Shown: piece after piece, positions 24,108 through 33,441 of the stretch
How the letters are laid out: each line of letters begins with the position of its first letter
How positions within the stretch are numbered: the first letter of the stretch is position 1
Source of the DNA: Phycisphaeraceae bacterium
GTDB taxonomy: Bacteria; Planctomycetota; Phycisphaerae; Phycisphaerales; Phycisphaeraceae
Reading direction: 5' to 3'
Length of the DNA stretch: 51,601 nucleotides
Assembly (NCBI GenBank): GCA_028277745.1
Contig: JANQFR010000004.1
Coordinates: 1 to 51,601, forward strand
Position numbers and translations under genes: made by a program
The notes under the pieces: generated by a model
What the model saw: only the letters and a program-made list of their open reading frames with translations
What the model was told of the DNA's origin: nothing
Databases searched by the model: none

Positions 24108-25613
24108 ATGGCTCGTATTAACACCAATGTTCAATCGCAGATCGCCCAGCGCGTGCTGGGCCAGCAAAACAACGCACTTAACAAGTCGCTGGAGCGCCTG
24201 AGCACCGGCCTGCGGATCAACCGCGGCTCCGATGACCCGGCGGGTCTGATCGCCAGCGAAAACCTTCGCGCCGAGAAGGCCGCCATCACCGCCGCGATCG
24301 GCAACGCCGAACGCGCCGACCAGGTGGTCAACATCGCCGAGGGCGGCCTGCAGGAGATCAACGCCCTGCTGCTCGAGGTCCAGGGCCTGGTCGGCTCGTC
24401 GGCCAACGAGGCCGGCCTGTCCCAGGAAGAGAAGGAAGCCAACCAGCTGCAGGTCGACTCGATCCTCCAGACGATCGACCGGATCGCCGCCGCGACCAGC
24501 TTCCAGGGCACCAAGCTGCTCAACGGCACCTTCGACTTCACCGTCTCGGCCCAGGCGTCGCAGGTCACCGACTTCCAGGTCAACGCCGCCAAGCTCAAGT
24601 TCGGCGAGAACCGCGACGTCGAGGTGGTCGTGACCCAGTCGGCCCAACGCGCCGGCTTCCTGCTCTCGCTGGGCGCCGCGACCCTCGACCTCTCGTCGAC
24701 CAATAACAGCTTCACCTTCGAGCTGGCCGGCGTCGACGGGTCACGCGAGTTCACCTTCTCGTCCAGCGTCTCGATCGACTCGATCGTCACCGCCGTCAAC
24801 ACCTTCACCGAGGTCACCGGCGTCGAGGCCGCCGTCTCCGGCACCGGCATCGTCTTCAAGAGCGATGCCTACGGCTCCGACCAGTTCGTCAACATCGCCT
24901 TCAGCTCCGACGGCGACACCGACTTCGGCATCTACAACCTCTCGGCCGCCAACGAGAACGCCGCCGACACCGCCGCGTTCACCGCGCTGAGCACCATCAC
25001 CGGCTTCAACTCCCTGCGGGACAGCGGCCAGGACGTGGGCGTCATCGTCAACGGCGTCGCCGGCACCGCCGAGGGCAAGGTCGCCCGGATCGCCACCGAC
25101 TTCCTCGACGTGGAGTTCGAGCTCGACAACACCGGCGCCACCACGCTCGGCACCATCGACGCGTTCACCATCACCGGCGGCGGGGCGCGCTTCAACCTCG
25201 GCCCCAACGTCGACATCACCAACCAGGTCTCGGTCGGCATCGGCAACGTCGCCGCCCGGAACCTCGGGTCGATCACCAACGGGTTCCTCGACGAGTTGGG
25301 CTCCTCCAAGGCCGCCAACCTCGTCGACGGCGACCTGGGCAAGGCTCAAGGCGTCGTCAACGACGCGATCAACCAGGTCTCGTCCCTCCGCGGCCGACTC
25401 GGGGCGTTCCAGAAGAACATCGTCGGCGCGAGCATCCGCTCGCTCGGCGTCGCCCTCGAGAACACCGCCGCCGCCGACAGCCTGATCCGCGACACCGACT
25501 TCGCCGGCGAAACCGCCGAACTCACCCGGTCGCAGATCCTGGTCAACGCCGCCACCAACACGTTGGCCATCGCCAACTCCCAGCCGCAGTCGGTCCTCGG
25601 GCTGCTCGGCTAA
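24108..25613 (+). CDS. fliC: Flagellin
   Basis: This is the filament subunit of the bacterial flagellum, exported by the flagellar type III system. The 501 residues begin with the D0/D1 helices (INTNVQSQIAQRVLGQQNN, then LSTGLRINRGSDDPAGLI) and end with the complementary C-terminal helices (SSLRGRLGAFQKNIV, then LTRSQILVNAATNTLAIANSQPQSVLGLLG). The centre is beta-rich and variable, with many Thr/Ser/Asp/Asn, as in outer D2/D3 domains. There is no signal peptide, as expected. GGAGG precedes the ATG. It is a single gene with its own terminator; no other flagellar gene is in the window. Confidence 0.96.
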   Translation: MARINTNVQSQIAQRVLGQQNNALNKSLERLSTGLRINRGSDDPAGLIASENLRAEKAAITAAIGNAERADQVVNIAEGGLQEINALLLEVQGLVGSSANEAGLSQEEKEANQLQVDSILQTIDRIAAATSFQGTKLLNGTFDFTVSAQASQVTDFQVNAAKLKFGENRDVEVVVTQSAQRAGFLLSLGAATLDLSSTNNSFTFELAGVDGSREFTFSSSVSIDSIVTAVNTFTEVTGVEAAVSGTGIVFKSDAYGSDQFVNIAFSSDGDTDFGIYNLSAANENAADTAAFTALSTITGFNSLRDSGQDVGVIVNGVAGTAEGKVARIATDFLDVEFELDNTGATTLGTIDAFTITGGGARFNLGPNVDITNQVSVGIGNVAARNLGSITNGFLDELGSSKAANLVDGDLGKAQGVVNDAINQVSSLRGRLGAFQKNIVGASIRSLGVALENTAAADSLIRDTDFAGETAELTRSQILVNAATNTLAIANSQPQSVLGLLG

Positions 25614-25663
25614 GCCCCGGCTACCCAGGAGGTTCGCCCACGCGGACATCCGATCACTGATGC

Positions 25664-25698
25664 GAAGGGGCGGCTTCACGGCCGCCCCTTCTTTTTTT
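25664..25698 (+). terminator. Rho-independent terminator of the flagellin gene
   Basis: A perfect 11-bp stem (GAAGGGGCGGC and its complement) closes a 6-base loop and is followed by seven Ts. It lies about 50 bp after the flagellin stop and is the clearest terminator in the window. Confidence 0.92.
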
Positions 25699-25757
25699 AT
25701 GGCGGGGCCGGCTAGAACGCGCCCACTTCATCTGCATCGCTTCCCGCTCATGGAGCG

Positions 25758-25808
25758 TAGCCGGGCCGCTACGCGGCCCCGGACCAAGCGGGCGTAGCCC
25801 GCCGGCTA
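25758..25808. repeat. 51-bp double-hairpin repeat, left copy flanking the nif island
   Basis: The unit has outer arms TAGCCGG/CCGGCTA enclosing two hairpins: GGGCCGC-TAC-GCGGCCC and GCGGGC-GTA-GCCCGC. An almost identical copy in the same orientation is at 40692-40742 (50 of 51 bases identical by eye). This copy lies between the flagellin terminator and the nifH control region. The fold is like a REP/BIME element. Confidence 0.92.
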
Positions 25809-25859
25809 AGGTTGTCAAAGCGATCGACTGAAAGTTGGTCCGCTCTAGCCGCCGGGGGG

Positions 25860-25904
25860 CGACAATCTTGTCGATCCCGGGACCGCCTCGCGACATTTAT
25901 GTCG
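25860..25904. promoter_or_regulatory. Paired palindromes upstream of nifH, candidate activator-binding region
   Basis: Two 14-bp sites of the form CGACA-N4-TGTCG lie at 25860-25873 and 25891-25904. Their centres are 31 bp apart, close to three helical turns, so two dimers would sit on one DNA face. GATCCCG and CGGGATC next to the sites add a further inverted repeat. They lie about 160-200 bp before the best sigma-54 candidate, the usual distance for enhancer-type sites. The wording differs from the classical NifA site TGT-N10-ACA. Confidence 0.5.
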
Positions 25905-26008
25905 GGATCCGCGCGGCATCTCGTCCCGAGCGCTTGGCGGCTTCAAGCCATCTTTCATTTTTCGCATCCGCGCATTGTCTTCTTAAACGATATTTCCCAA
26001 GGTGTTGA

Positions 26009-26995
<987 letters not shown>

Positions 26996-27064
26996 CGGCG
27001 CGCCGGCGAACGACTTACCAACCGCAACCGCAAACGCGCCTGACGGCGTGAAGGGAGTTCTTAC

Positions 27065-28696
27065 GTGTCCACCGAAACAGACGCTTTCAGCCTCACCCCC
27101 GATCAGGCGGTGACCAGCGAGTCGGTCCGGGACGACCTGCTGAAGGTCTACCCGAAAAAGGCCCGCCGCAAACGTGAGAAGCAGGTCCTGGTCAACCGGA
27201 AAGAGGCCGACGGAGACGGCGTGGTCTCGCTGCCGCAGGTCGGCGCGAACGTCCGCACGATCCCCGGGATCATCAGCCAGCGCGGCTGCACCTACGCCGG
27301 CTGCAAGGGCGTGATCCTCGGGCCGACGCGCGACATCGTCAACATCACCCACGGGCCGATCGGCTGCGGGTTCTACTCCTGGCTGACCCGCCGCAACCAG
27401 ACCCAAGCGCCCACCGACGAGCACGACAACTTCATGACCTACGCGTTCTCCACCGACATGCAGGACGAGAACATCATCTTCGGCGGGGAGAAGAAGCTGC
27501 GAGCCGCGATCCAGGAGGCTTACGACCTGTTCAAGCCCAAGGCCATCGCCGTGTTCTCCACCTGCCCGGTCGGGCTGATCGGTGACGACGTGCACCAAGT
27601 CGCCGCGGAGATGAAGGAGAAGCTGGGCGTCAACATCTTCGCCTTCTCCTGCGAGGGCTACAAAGGCGTTTCGCAATCCGCCGGCCACCACATCGCCAAC
27701 AACCAGATCTTCAAGCACGTGATCGGCGAAGACGACACCTCGCGCGGCAAATGGTCCGTCAACCTGATGGGCGAGTACAACATCGGCGGCGATGCGTTCC
27801 TGATCGAAGACCTGCTCGAGCGGTGCGGGATCGACCTGGTCGCCACCTTCAGCGGCAACAGCACCTACGACCAGTTCGCCAACAGCCACATGGCCGAGCT
27901 CAACTGCGTGATGTGTCACCGATCGATCAACTACGTCGCCGACATGATCGAGACCAAGTACGGCACGCCGTGGATCAAGGTCAACTTCATCGGGGCCAAG
28001 GCCACCGCCAAATCGCTCCGCAAGATCGCCGAATACTTCGACGACGACGAGCTGACGCAGAACGTCGAGCGGGTGATCTCCGAAGAGTACCCGGCCGTGT
28101 TCGAGGCGCAGAAGAAGCACAAGCCGCGTTGCGAGGGCAAGCGGGCGATGCTGTTCGTCGGCGGCTCGCGGGCCCACCACTACCAGGAGCTGTTCGCCGA
28201 GCTGGGGATGAAGACCATCGCCGCGGGGTATGAGTTCGCCCACCGCGACGACTACGAGGGCCGAAATGTCATCCCCGACATCAAGGTCGACGCCGATTCC
28301 CGCAACATCGAGGAGTTGCACGTCGACCCGGACCCGGAAAGGTACGACCACGGCCGGCACAACCAGGCGTTGGCGCGGGCCTCCGACGGTGTCGCGTTCA
28401 AGGAGTACGACGGGCTCATGGCCGACATGCCCGACCGGGCCCTGGTGATCGATGACATCAATCACTGGGAGTCCGACCTCCTGATCAAGAAGATCAAGCC
28501 CGACATCTTCTGCGCCGGCATCAAGGAAAAGTACGTGGTGCAGAAGATGGGCGTGCCCTGCAAGCAGCTGCATTCCTACGACTACGGCGGCCCGTACGCC
28601 GGCTTCCGCGGCGCGATCAACTTCTACGAGGAGATCGATCGCATGGTCAACGCCAAGGTGTGGTCGATGGTCACGCCCCCTTGGGAAGACGCGTGA
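27065..28696 (+). CDS. nifD: Nitrogenase molybdenum-iron protein alpha chain, long-loop (group III) type
   Basis: This subunit carries FeMo-co and half of the P-cluster. It has 543 residues. The P-cluster ligands are C75, C101 and C167. The FeMo-co ligands are C284 (CHRSINY) and H503 (LHSYDYGGPY). Gln204 and His208 (GVSQSAGHH) match the homocitrate-contacting and substrate-site residues, and V83 matches the alpha-70 valine. Residues about 385-440 (GYEFAHRDDYEGRNVIPDIK and on) are the ~50-residue insertion characteristic of clostridial, methanogen and Chlorobium NifD. All key residues of a molybdenum enzyme are present, so it should be functional. The start is GTG, preceded by AAGGGAG. Confidence 0.97.
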   Translation: MSTETDAFSLTPDQAVTSESVRDDLLKVYPKKARRKREKQVLVNRKEADGDGVVSLPQVGANVRTIPGIISQRGCTYAGCKGVILGPTRDIVNITHGPIGCGFYSWLTRRNQTQAPTDEHDNFMTYAFSTDMQDENIIFGGEKKLRAAIQEAYDLFKPKAIAVFSTCPVGLIGDDVHQVAAEMKEKLGVNIFAFSCEGYKGVSQSAGHHIANNQIFKHVIGEDDTSRGKWSVNLMGEYNIGGDAFLIEDLLERCGIDLVATFSGNSTYDQFANSHMAELNCVMCHRSINYVADMIETKYGTPWIKVNFIGAKATAKSLRKIAEYFDDDELTQNVERVISEEYPAVFEAQKKHKPRCEGKRAMLFVGGSRAHHYQELFAELGMKTIAAGYEFAHRDDYEGRNVIPDIKVDADSRNIEELHVDPDPERYDHGRHNQALARASDGVAFKEYDGLMADMPDRALVIDDINHWESDLLIKKIKPDIFCAGIKEKYVVQKMGVPCKQLHSYDYGGPYAGFRGAINFYEEIDRMVNAKVWSMVTPPWEDA

Positions 28697-28753
28697 CCCG
28701 ACGCCATCCGCCCCGGGCCCCGCAGGGGGTCCGGTCCTGTACGCCAGACGAAC

Positions 28754-28772
28754 CCCCCGGCAGAGCCGGGGG
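28754..28772. repeat. Strong hairpin between nifD and nifK
   Basis: CCCCCGGC-AGA-GCCGGGGG is a perfect 8-bp GC stem in the 116-bp nifD-nifK gap. No T-tract follows, so it is more likely a transcript-stability or processing hairpin than a terminator. It could adjust nifHD against nifK levels. Confidence 0.6.
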
Positions 28773-28812
28773 CTAAAGAACGAAACCCGAGCCCTGAACC
28801 GGGAGCCACCCC

Positions 28813-30213
28813 ATGACCCTCCTCCGACACACCCCGGCCGAAGAAACCGCCCGCCGCGAAGCGTTGACGGTCAACCCCGCCAAGACCTGCCAACCGATCG
28901 GCGCGATGTACGCCGCGCTCGGCATTCACCGTTGCCTGCCGCACAGCCACGGCTCGCAGGGCTGCTGCGCCTACCACCGTTCGACGCTCAGCCGCCACTA
29001 CAAAGAGCCGGCGATGGCCGGCACCAGCTCCTTCACCGAGGGCAGCTCGGTCTTCGGTGGGCAGTCCAATCTGCTGGCGGCGATCGAAAACATTTTCACC
29101 CTCTACGACCCCGATGTCATCGCGGTGCACACCACCTGCCTCAGTGAGACGATCGGCGACGACATCCCGCAGATCGCCGAGGCCGCCGCCGACAAGGGTC
29201 TGATCCCCGAGGGCAAGCGCGTCATCCACTGCAACACGCCGTCGTACGTCGGCGCCCACACGACCGGCTTCTCCAACATGACCAAGGCGATGGTCGACTA
29301 TTTCGCCGAGGCGAAAGCCGACGAGAAGGCGGCCGGCCGGGTCAACCTGATCCCGGGATGGGTCGAGCCGGCCGACATCGCGGAGCTGAAGCGGCTGGTC
29401 GCGCTGATGGGCCTGGACTGCATCACGTTCCCCGACACCTCGGGCGTGCTGGATGCGCCGTTGACCGGGGCGCACGAGATGTACCCGGGCGGCGGGACGA
29501 CCGTGGACGAGCTGACCGCCGCGGGCGACTCGGCGCACACGATCGCGTTGGGGCCGATCTGCTCGGGCGCGGCCGCGAAGGCGCTGCAGGCCAAGTGCAA
29601 CGTCCCGCAAACCACGCTGCCGCTGCCGATCGGGCTGCACGCCACCGACCGCTTCGTCATGAAGCTGCGCGAATTCAACGGCGGGCATGTCCCCGCCGAG
29701 ATCGCCGCCGAACGCGGGCGGCTGCTCGACCTGATCACCGACATGCACCAGTACTTCTACGGCAAGACCGCCGCGCTGTGGGGCGACCCCGACCAGCTCG
29801 TGTCCCTCAGCGAGCTGCTCATGAGCGTCGACATGCTGCCCAAGTACGTCGTCACCGGGACGCCGGGCAAGAAGTTCATCAAGCGCATGGGCGAGGTGCT
29901 CGGCGACCGGGCCCACGACTGCCGTGTGGAGCAGGGCTCGTGCGCCGACATGTTCATGATGCACCAGTGGATCAAGGCCGACCCCGCCAAGGTCGACCTG
30001 CTCATCGGCAACACCTACGGCAAGTACATCGCCCGTGACGAGGACATCCCCTTCGTCCGGCACGGGTTCCCGATCCTCGACCGCATCGGGCACCAGCATA
30101 TGCCCACCGTCGGGTACCGCGGCGCGATCCGGTTGCTCGAGCAGATCCTCAACGCGTTCCTTGACCGCCAGGACCGCGACGCCCCCGAAGCCAGCTTCGA
30201 GCTCACGATGTGA
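28813..30213 (+). CDS. nifK: Nitrogenase molybdenum-iron protein beta chain, short N-terminus type
   Basis: This is the partner of NifD in the alpha2-beta2 enzyme. It has 466 residues. The P-cluster ligands are C26 (AKTCQPIGAMYA), C51 in GSQGCCAYHRS and C109 in HTTCLSETIGDD; Ser144 in NTPSYVGAHT matches the beta-188 serine. The protein lacks the ~50-residue N-terminal arm that wraps NifD in proteobacterial enzymes. This is the usual pairing with the long-loop NifD in group III nitrogenases. The start context is CGGGAGCCACCCC ATG. It is followed after 33 bp by the cysteine-rich small gene. Confidence 0.97.
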   Translation: MTLLRHTPAEETARREALTVNPAKTCQPIGAMYAALGIHRCLPHSHGSQGCCAYHRSTLSRHYKEPAMAGTSSFTEGSSVFGGQSNLLAAIENIFTLYDPDVIAVHTTCLSETIGDDIPQIAEAAADKGLIPEGKRVIHCNTPSYVGAHTTGFSNMTKAMVDYFAEAKADEKAAGRVNLIPGWVEPADIAELKRLVALMGLDCITFPDTSGVLDAPLTGAHEMYPGGGTTVDELTAAGDSAHTIALGPICSGAAAKALQAKCNVPQTTLPLPIGLHATDRFVMKLREFNGGHVPAEIAAERGRLLDLITDMHQYFYGKTAALWGDPDQLVSLSELLMSVDMLPKYVVTGTPGKKFIKRMGEVLGDRAHDCRVEQGSCADMFMMHQWIKADPAKVDLLIGNTYGKYIARDEDIPFVRHGFPILDRIGHQHMPTVGYRGAIRLLEQILNAFLDRQDRDAPEASFELTM

Positions 30214-30246
30214 ACCCCTCAACCCCTTTATCCAAGGAGAACCGTC

Positions 30247-30426
30247 ATGCCCGAAGAAACCACCCCTGAATGTGAGAAGCCCGGCTGCGTCATGAACCAG
30301 CCCGCCGAGGAGGTCTGCCCCGTCGAGGACTGCGACGCCAAGACCCCCGCCGACTGCGAACAGAAGGACTGCCCGGTCGAGGCGCCCAAGGACTGCAAGG
30401 AGCCGGACTGCCCCACGACTTCCTGA
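30247..30426 (+). CDS. 59-residue cysteine-rich acidic protein with four CX4C pairs, inside the nif operon
   Basis: This protein is not recognised and appears new. It has eight cysteines at 9, 14, 24, 29, 37, 42, 50 and 55: four CX4C pairs whose first cysteines are spaced 15, 13 and 13 residues apart. The pairs share a pattern (acidic)-C-xxx-(D/G/K)-C, e.g. PECEKPGC, ADCEQKDCP and KDCKEPDCP, pointing to internal duplication. By my count it has about 16 acidic and 5 basic residues, no aromatic residue, no signal peptide and no membrane segment. AAGGAG lies 7 bp before the ATG. It sits between nifK and nifE on the same strand. The spacing is unlike rubredoxin, ferredoxin (CxxC) or known Nif proteins. 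Metal or Fe-S/Mo handling, or thiol protection of nitrogenase, is inferred. Confidence 0.8.
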   Translation: MPEETTPECEKPGCVMNQPAEEVCPVEDCDAKTPADCEQKDCPVEAPKDCKEPDCPTTS

Positions 30427-30532
30427 CGGCGCCGCGCCGCCCATCAGCCCCGACGGAACAAACGGGGTCGCCCGCCGAAACGCGATCGGCTCCTTTCCGC
30501 TTCGAACACGCCACGTAAAGGCCGGACCCGTC

Positions 30533-32023
30533 ATGCCGAAGCCGACGTCCGACATCCCGATCCTCGAAGACCGCAAGGCCCAGGTCCACACCAAGGGGGC
30601 TGCGCCGTTCAAGCTGGCGTGCGAGAAACACTCGGTGGCGGGCGCGGTGAGCCAGCGGGCGTGCGTGTTCTGCGGCTCACGCGTCGTGCTTTACCCGATC
30701 GCCGACGCGTTGCACCTGATCCACGGGCCCGTGGGCTGCGCCGCCTACACGTGGGACATCCGCGGAGCCGCGTCGTCCGGGCCGCAACTCCACCGGATGT
30801 CGTTCTCGACGGACCTGCGCGAGAAGGACGTCATCTACGGCGGGGAGAACAAGTGCGAGGCCGCCCTGGTCGAGCTGATCGGTCGCTACCAGCCCAAAGC
30901 CGCGTTCGTCTACGCGACCTGCATCGTGGGGCTGATCGGTGACGACCTCGACGCGGTCTGCCGGCGGGCCGGCGAACGGACAGGCGTGGACGTGATCCCG
31001 GTGCACTCCGAAGGGTTCGCCGGGTCGAAGAAGGACGGCTACTCCGCCGCGTGCCGGGCGATCGATGCGCTGGTCGGCACGAGCCCCGAGCCGAAGCCGG
31101 GCCTCGGCGCTCCGCCGTCGATCAACATCCTCGGCGACTTCAATATCGCCGGCGAGACCTGGGTCATCCGTGACTATTACGAGCGCATGGGGATCGACGT
31201 GATCGCCACGATCACCGGCGATGGGCGGGTCGACGACATCCGCCGGGCCCATCACGCCCAGCTCAACGTCGTCCAGTGCTCGGGCTCGATGAAGGGGCTG
31301 GCGCGGCTGATGAAAGAGAAGTACGACATCCCGTTCACGCACGTGTCGTACTTCGGGCTCGAAGACATGAGCAGAGCCCTGTACGAGGTGGCCGATCACT
31401 TTAACGACCCGGACATGAAGGCGCGCACCGCCGCGCTCGTGCGTGACGAGATCGGCGCGGTGATGCCCGAGCTGCGCAAGTACCGCGACGCCCTCGCGGG
31501 CAAGCGGGCCGCGGTGTACACCGGCGGGGCGTTCAAGGCGTTCAGCCTCGTCCGCTCCCTCCGCACGCTCGGGGTCAAAACCGTGATCGCCGGCTCGCAG
31601 ACCGGCAGCCCGCAGGACTACCAGAAGCTCGAAGCCCTCTGCGACGAGGGCGCCGTCCTGCTGGACGACACCAACCCGCTGGAGCTGGCCAAGTTCATCG
31701 ATCAGACCGGGGCGGACCTGCTGATCGGCGGCGTCAAGGAACGGCCGATCGCGTACAAGCTCGGCGTCGCGTTCTGCGATCACAACCACGAACGCAAGGA
31801 ATGCCTCGCCGGCTATGCCGGGATGGTGAACTTCGCGCGGGAGGTGCACCACTCGGTGTGCAGCCCGGTCTGGCGGCTGACGCCGCGCGGATGCAGGACC
31901 GCTGCCCCGGACGCGTCGCCGCCCGTGCGGCCCCTCCGCCGCGCCGCCGTACGCCGGCCCGCGCCCCGACCAGCGCTCCGGACCACCCCTCTCACCATCG
32001 GCGCGAAGGAGGTCGCGGTATGA
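30533..32023 (+). CDS. nifE: FeMo-co scaffold protein NifE
   Basis: NifEN receives NifB-co and matures it to FeMo-co. The 496 residues are NifD-like. They show QRACVFCGSRVVLYPIADALHLIHGPVGC near residues 41-69 (C44, C47, C69), the third ligand-type cysteine in ATCIVGLIGDD near 145, and NILGDFNIAGETW near 200. The body ends as expected around SPVWRLTPR. A further ~43 residues rich in Arg, Pro and Ala follow up to the stop, with no counterpart in typical NifE. The stop overlaps the nifN ATG by 4 bp. The tail may be neutral read-through rather than a domain. Confidence 0.94.
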   Translation: MPKPTSDIPILEDRKAQVHTKGAAPFKLACEKHSVAGAVSQRACVFCGSRVVLYPIADALHLIHGPVGCAAYTWDIRGAASSGPQLHRMSFSTDLREKDVIYGGENKCEAALVELIGRYQPKAAFVYATCIVGLIGDDLDAVCRRAGERTGVDVIPVHSEGFAGSKKDGYSAACRAIDALVGTSPEPKPGLGAPPSINILGDFNIAGETWVIRDYYERMGIDVIATITGDGRVDDIRRAHHAQLNVVQCSGSMKGLARLMKEKYDIPFTHVSYFGLEDMSRALYEVADHFNDPDMKARTAALVRDEIGAVMPELRKYRDALAGKRAAVYTGGAFKAFSLVRSLRTLGVKTVIAGSQTGSPQDYQKLEALCDEGAVLLDDTNPLELAKFIDQTGADLLIGGVKERPIAYKLGVAFCDHNHERKECLAGYAGMVNFAREVHHSVCSPVWRLTPRGCRTAAPDASPPVRPLRRAAVRRPAPRPALRTTPLTIGAKEVAV

Positions 32024-33390
32024 AACCCAAGGACACACCGAACTTCGTCGCCACCCGCAACGCGTGCAAGATGTGCACCCCGTTGGGCGCGTGCCTGGCG
32101 TTCTCGGGCATCGAGGGTTGCGTGCCGTTCCTGCACGGGTCGCAAGGCTGCTCGACCTACATCCGCCGTTACCTCATCAGCCACTTCCGCGAGCCGATGG
32201 ATATCGCCTCGTCGAACTTCGGTGAGCAAGCCGCGATCTTCGGCGGGCAATCCAACCTTACGACCGGGTTGAACAACGTGATCGAAAGCTATCAACCCCG
32301 GGCGATCGGCATCGCCACCACGTGTCTGTCCGAGACCATCGGCGACGACGTGTCGATGTTCCTGAATGAGTTCCGTCGCGAGCACGCGGACGACAGCGGA
32401 GCGGCGCCGCCCGTGTTCATCCACGCCTCGACGCCGAGCTACACCGGCAGCCACTTCGATGGCTATGTCGAGGCGGTGCGCGCCGCCGTCGAGACCCTGG
32501 CCGAGGGCGGCGAGCGTGAAGCGGGGCTGGTCAACGTGCTGCCCGGCATCGTGTCGCCGGCCGACCTGCGCCACCTGCGCGAGATCGTCGAGGGCTTCGG
32601 CCTCGAGCCGATCGTCCTGCCGGACTACGCGGACCGGCTGGACGGCCCGTCGTGGCTGGAGTATCGGCGGGTCCCCGAGGGCGGCGTGCCGGTGGCGGAC
32701 ATCCGGCGGATGGGGCGCGCCGCGGCGACTCTTGAACTGGGCGGCCCCGCCAAGGCCGACGCCGCCGCCGGGGCGTGGCTGGAATCCAGGCACGGCGTCA
32801 CGCGGCGCCGGATGGGCCTGCCGATCGGGGTCCGCGCCACCGACGCGATGTTCGAGACCCTGGAAGCGATCAGCGACCGGCCGACGCCCAAGCCGTACGC
32901 CGACGAGCGCGGCCGGCTGATCGACAGCTACGTCGACGCCCACAAGTACGTCTTCGGGCGCCGGGCGGTGGTCTATGGCGAAGAAGACCTGGTCGCGGCG
33001 ATGACGGGCTTTCTTGCCGAGGTCGGCGTCACGCCCGTGCTCTGCGCTTCGGGGGGGCGCAGCGGCGGGCTGGCGGGGGCGATCGCCGCCGCGGCGCCCC
33101 GGCTCGCCGACCCGCCCACGGTCATGGAGGGCGTCGACTTCGAGGAGCTGACCGAGGCCGCCGCCTCGGCCGACCCCGACCTGATCGTGGGCCACTCCAA
33201 GGGCTACAAGCTGGCGCGGCGGCTGGGCGCGCCGCTGGTCCGCGTGGGCCTGCCGATCCACGATCGCTTCGGCGCCGCGCGCATGATGCACCTGGGCTAC
33301 CGCGGCACGCAGCAGCTCTTCGACCGCATCGTCAACACCCTGCTCAAGGTGAAACAGGACGCCAGCGAACCCGCCTACACCTACCTCTGA
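32020..33390 (+). CDS. nifN: FeMo-co scaffold protein NifN
   Basis: This is the beta-like half of the NifEN scaffold. It has 456 residues. The N-terminus RNACKMCTPLGACLAFSGIEGCVPFLHGSQGCSTYIRRYL, the segment SSNFGEQAAIFGGQSNL and TTCLSETIGDDV near residue 105 are diagnostic. ASTPSYTGSHFDGY follows the NifK pattern. It is a separate protein here, not fused to NifB as in clostridia. GAAGGAGG lies upstream of the ATG at 32020, which overlaps nifE by 4 bp (ATGA). It is followed after 51 bp by nifB. Confidence 0.94.
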   Translation: MKPKDTPNFVATRNACKMCTPLGACLAFSGIEGCVPFLHGSQGCSTYIRRYLISHFREPMDIASSNFGEQAAIFGGQSNLTTGLNNVIESYQPRAIGIATTCLSETIGDDVSMFLNEFRREHADDSGAAPPVFIHASTPSYTGSHFDGYVEAVRAAVETLAEGGEREAGLVNVLPGIVSPADLRHLREIVEGFGLEPIVLPDYADRLDGPSWLEYRRVPEGGVPVADIRRMGRAAATLELGGPAKADAAAGAWLESRHGVTRRRMGLPIGVRATDAMFETLEAISDRPTPKPYADERGRLIDSYVDAHKYVFGRRAVVYGEEDLVAAMTGFLAEVGVTPVLCASGGRSGGLAGAIAAAAPRLADPPTVMEGVDFEELTEAAASADPDLIVGHSKGYKLARRLGAPLVRVGLPIHDRFGAARMMHLGYRGTQQLFDRIVNTLLKVKQDASEPAYTYL

Positions 33391-33441
33391 CCCGGCGCAT
33401 GCCGGCGAGCGCGGACACCCGCCAAACCCGACGAGGCGAAC

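Noticed and set aside
25934..25950. TGGCGGCTTCAAGCC as a sigma-54 promoter for nifH
   Set aside because: The GG to GC distance is 9 instead of 10, which normally abolishes recognition. The site at 26060 has correct spacing.
26996..27064. Possible nifI1/nifI2 between nifH and nifD
   Set aside because: Only 69 bp are available and no PII-like motif is seen.
28813..30213. Alternative (vanadium or iron-only) nitrogenase
   Set aside because: No vnfG/anfG delta-subunit gene. NifD and NifK cofactor residues are those of the molybdenum type, and nifEN, nifV and modABC are present.
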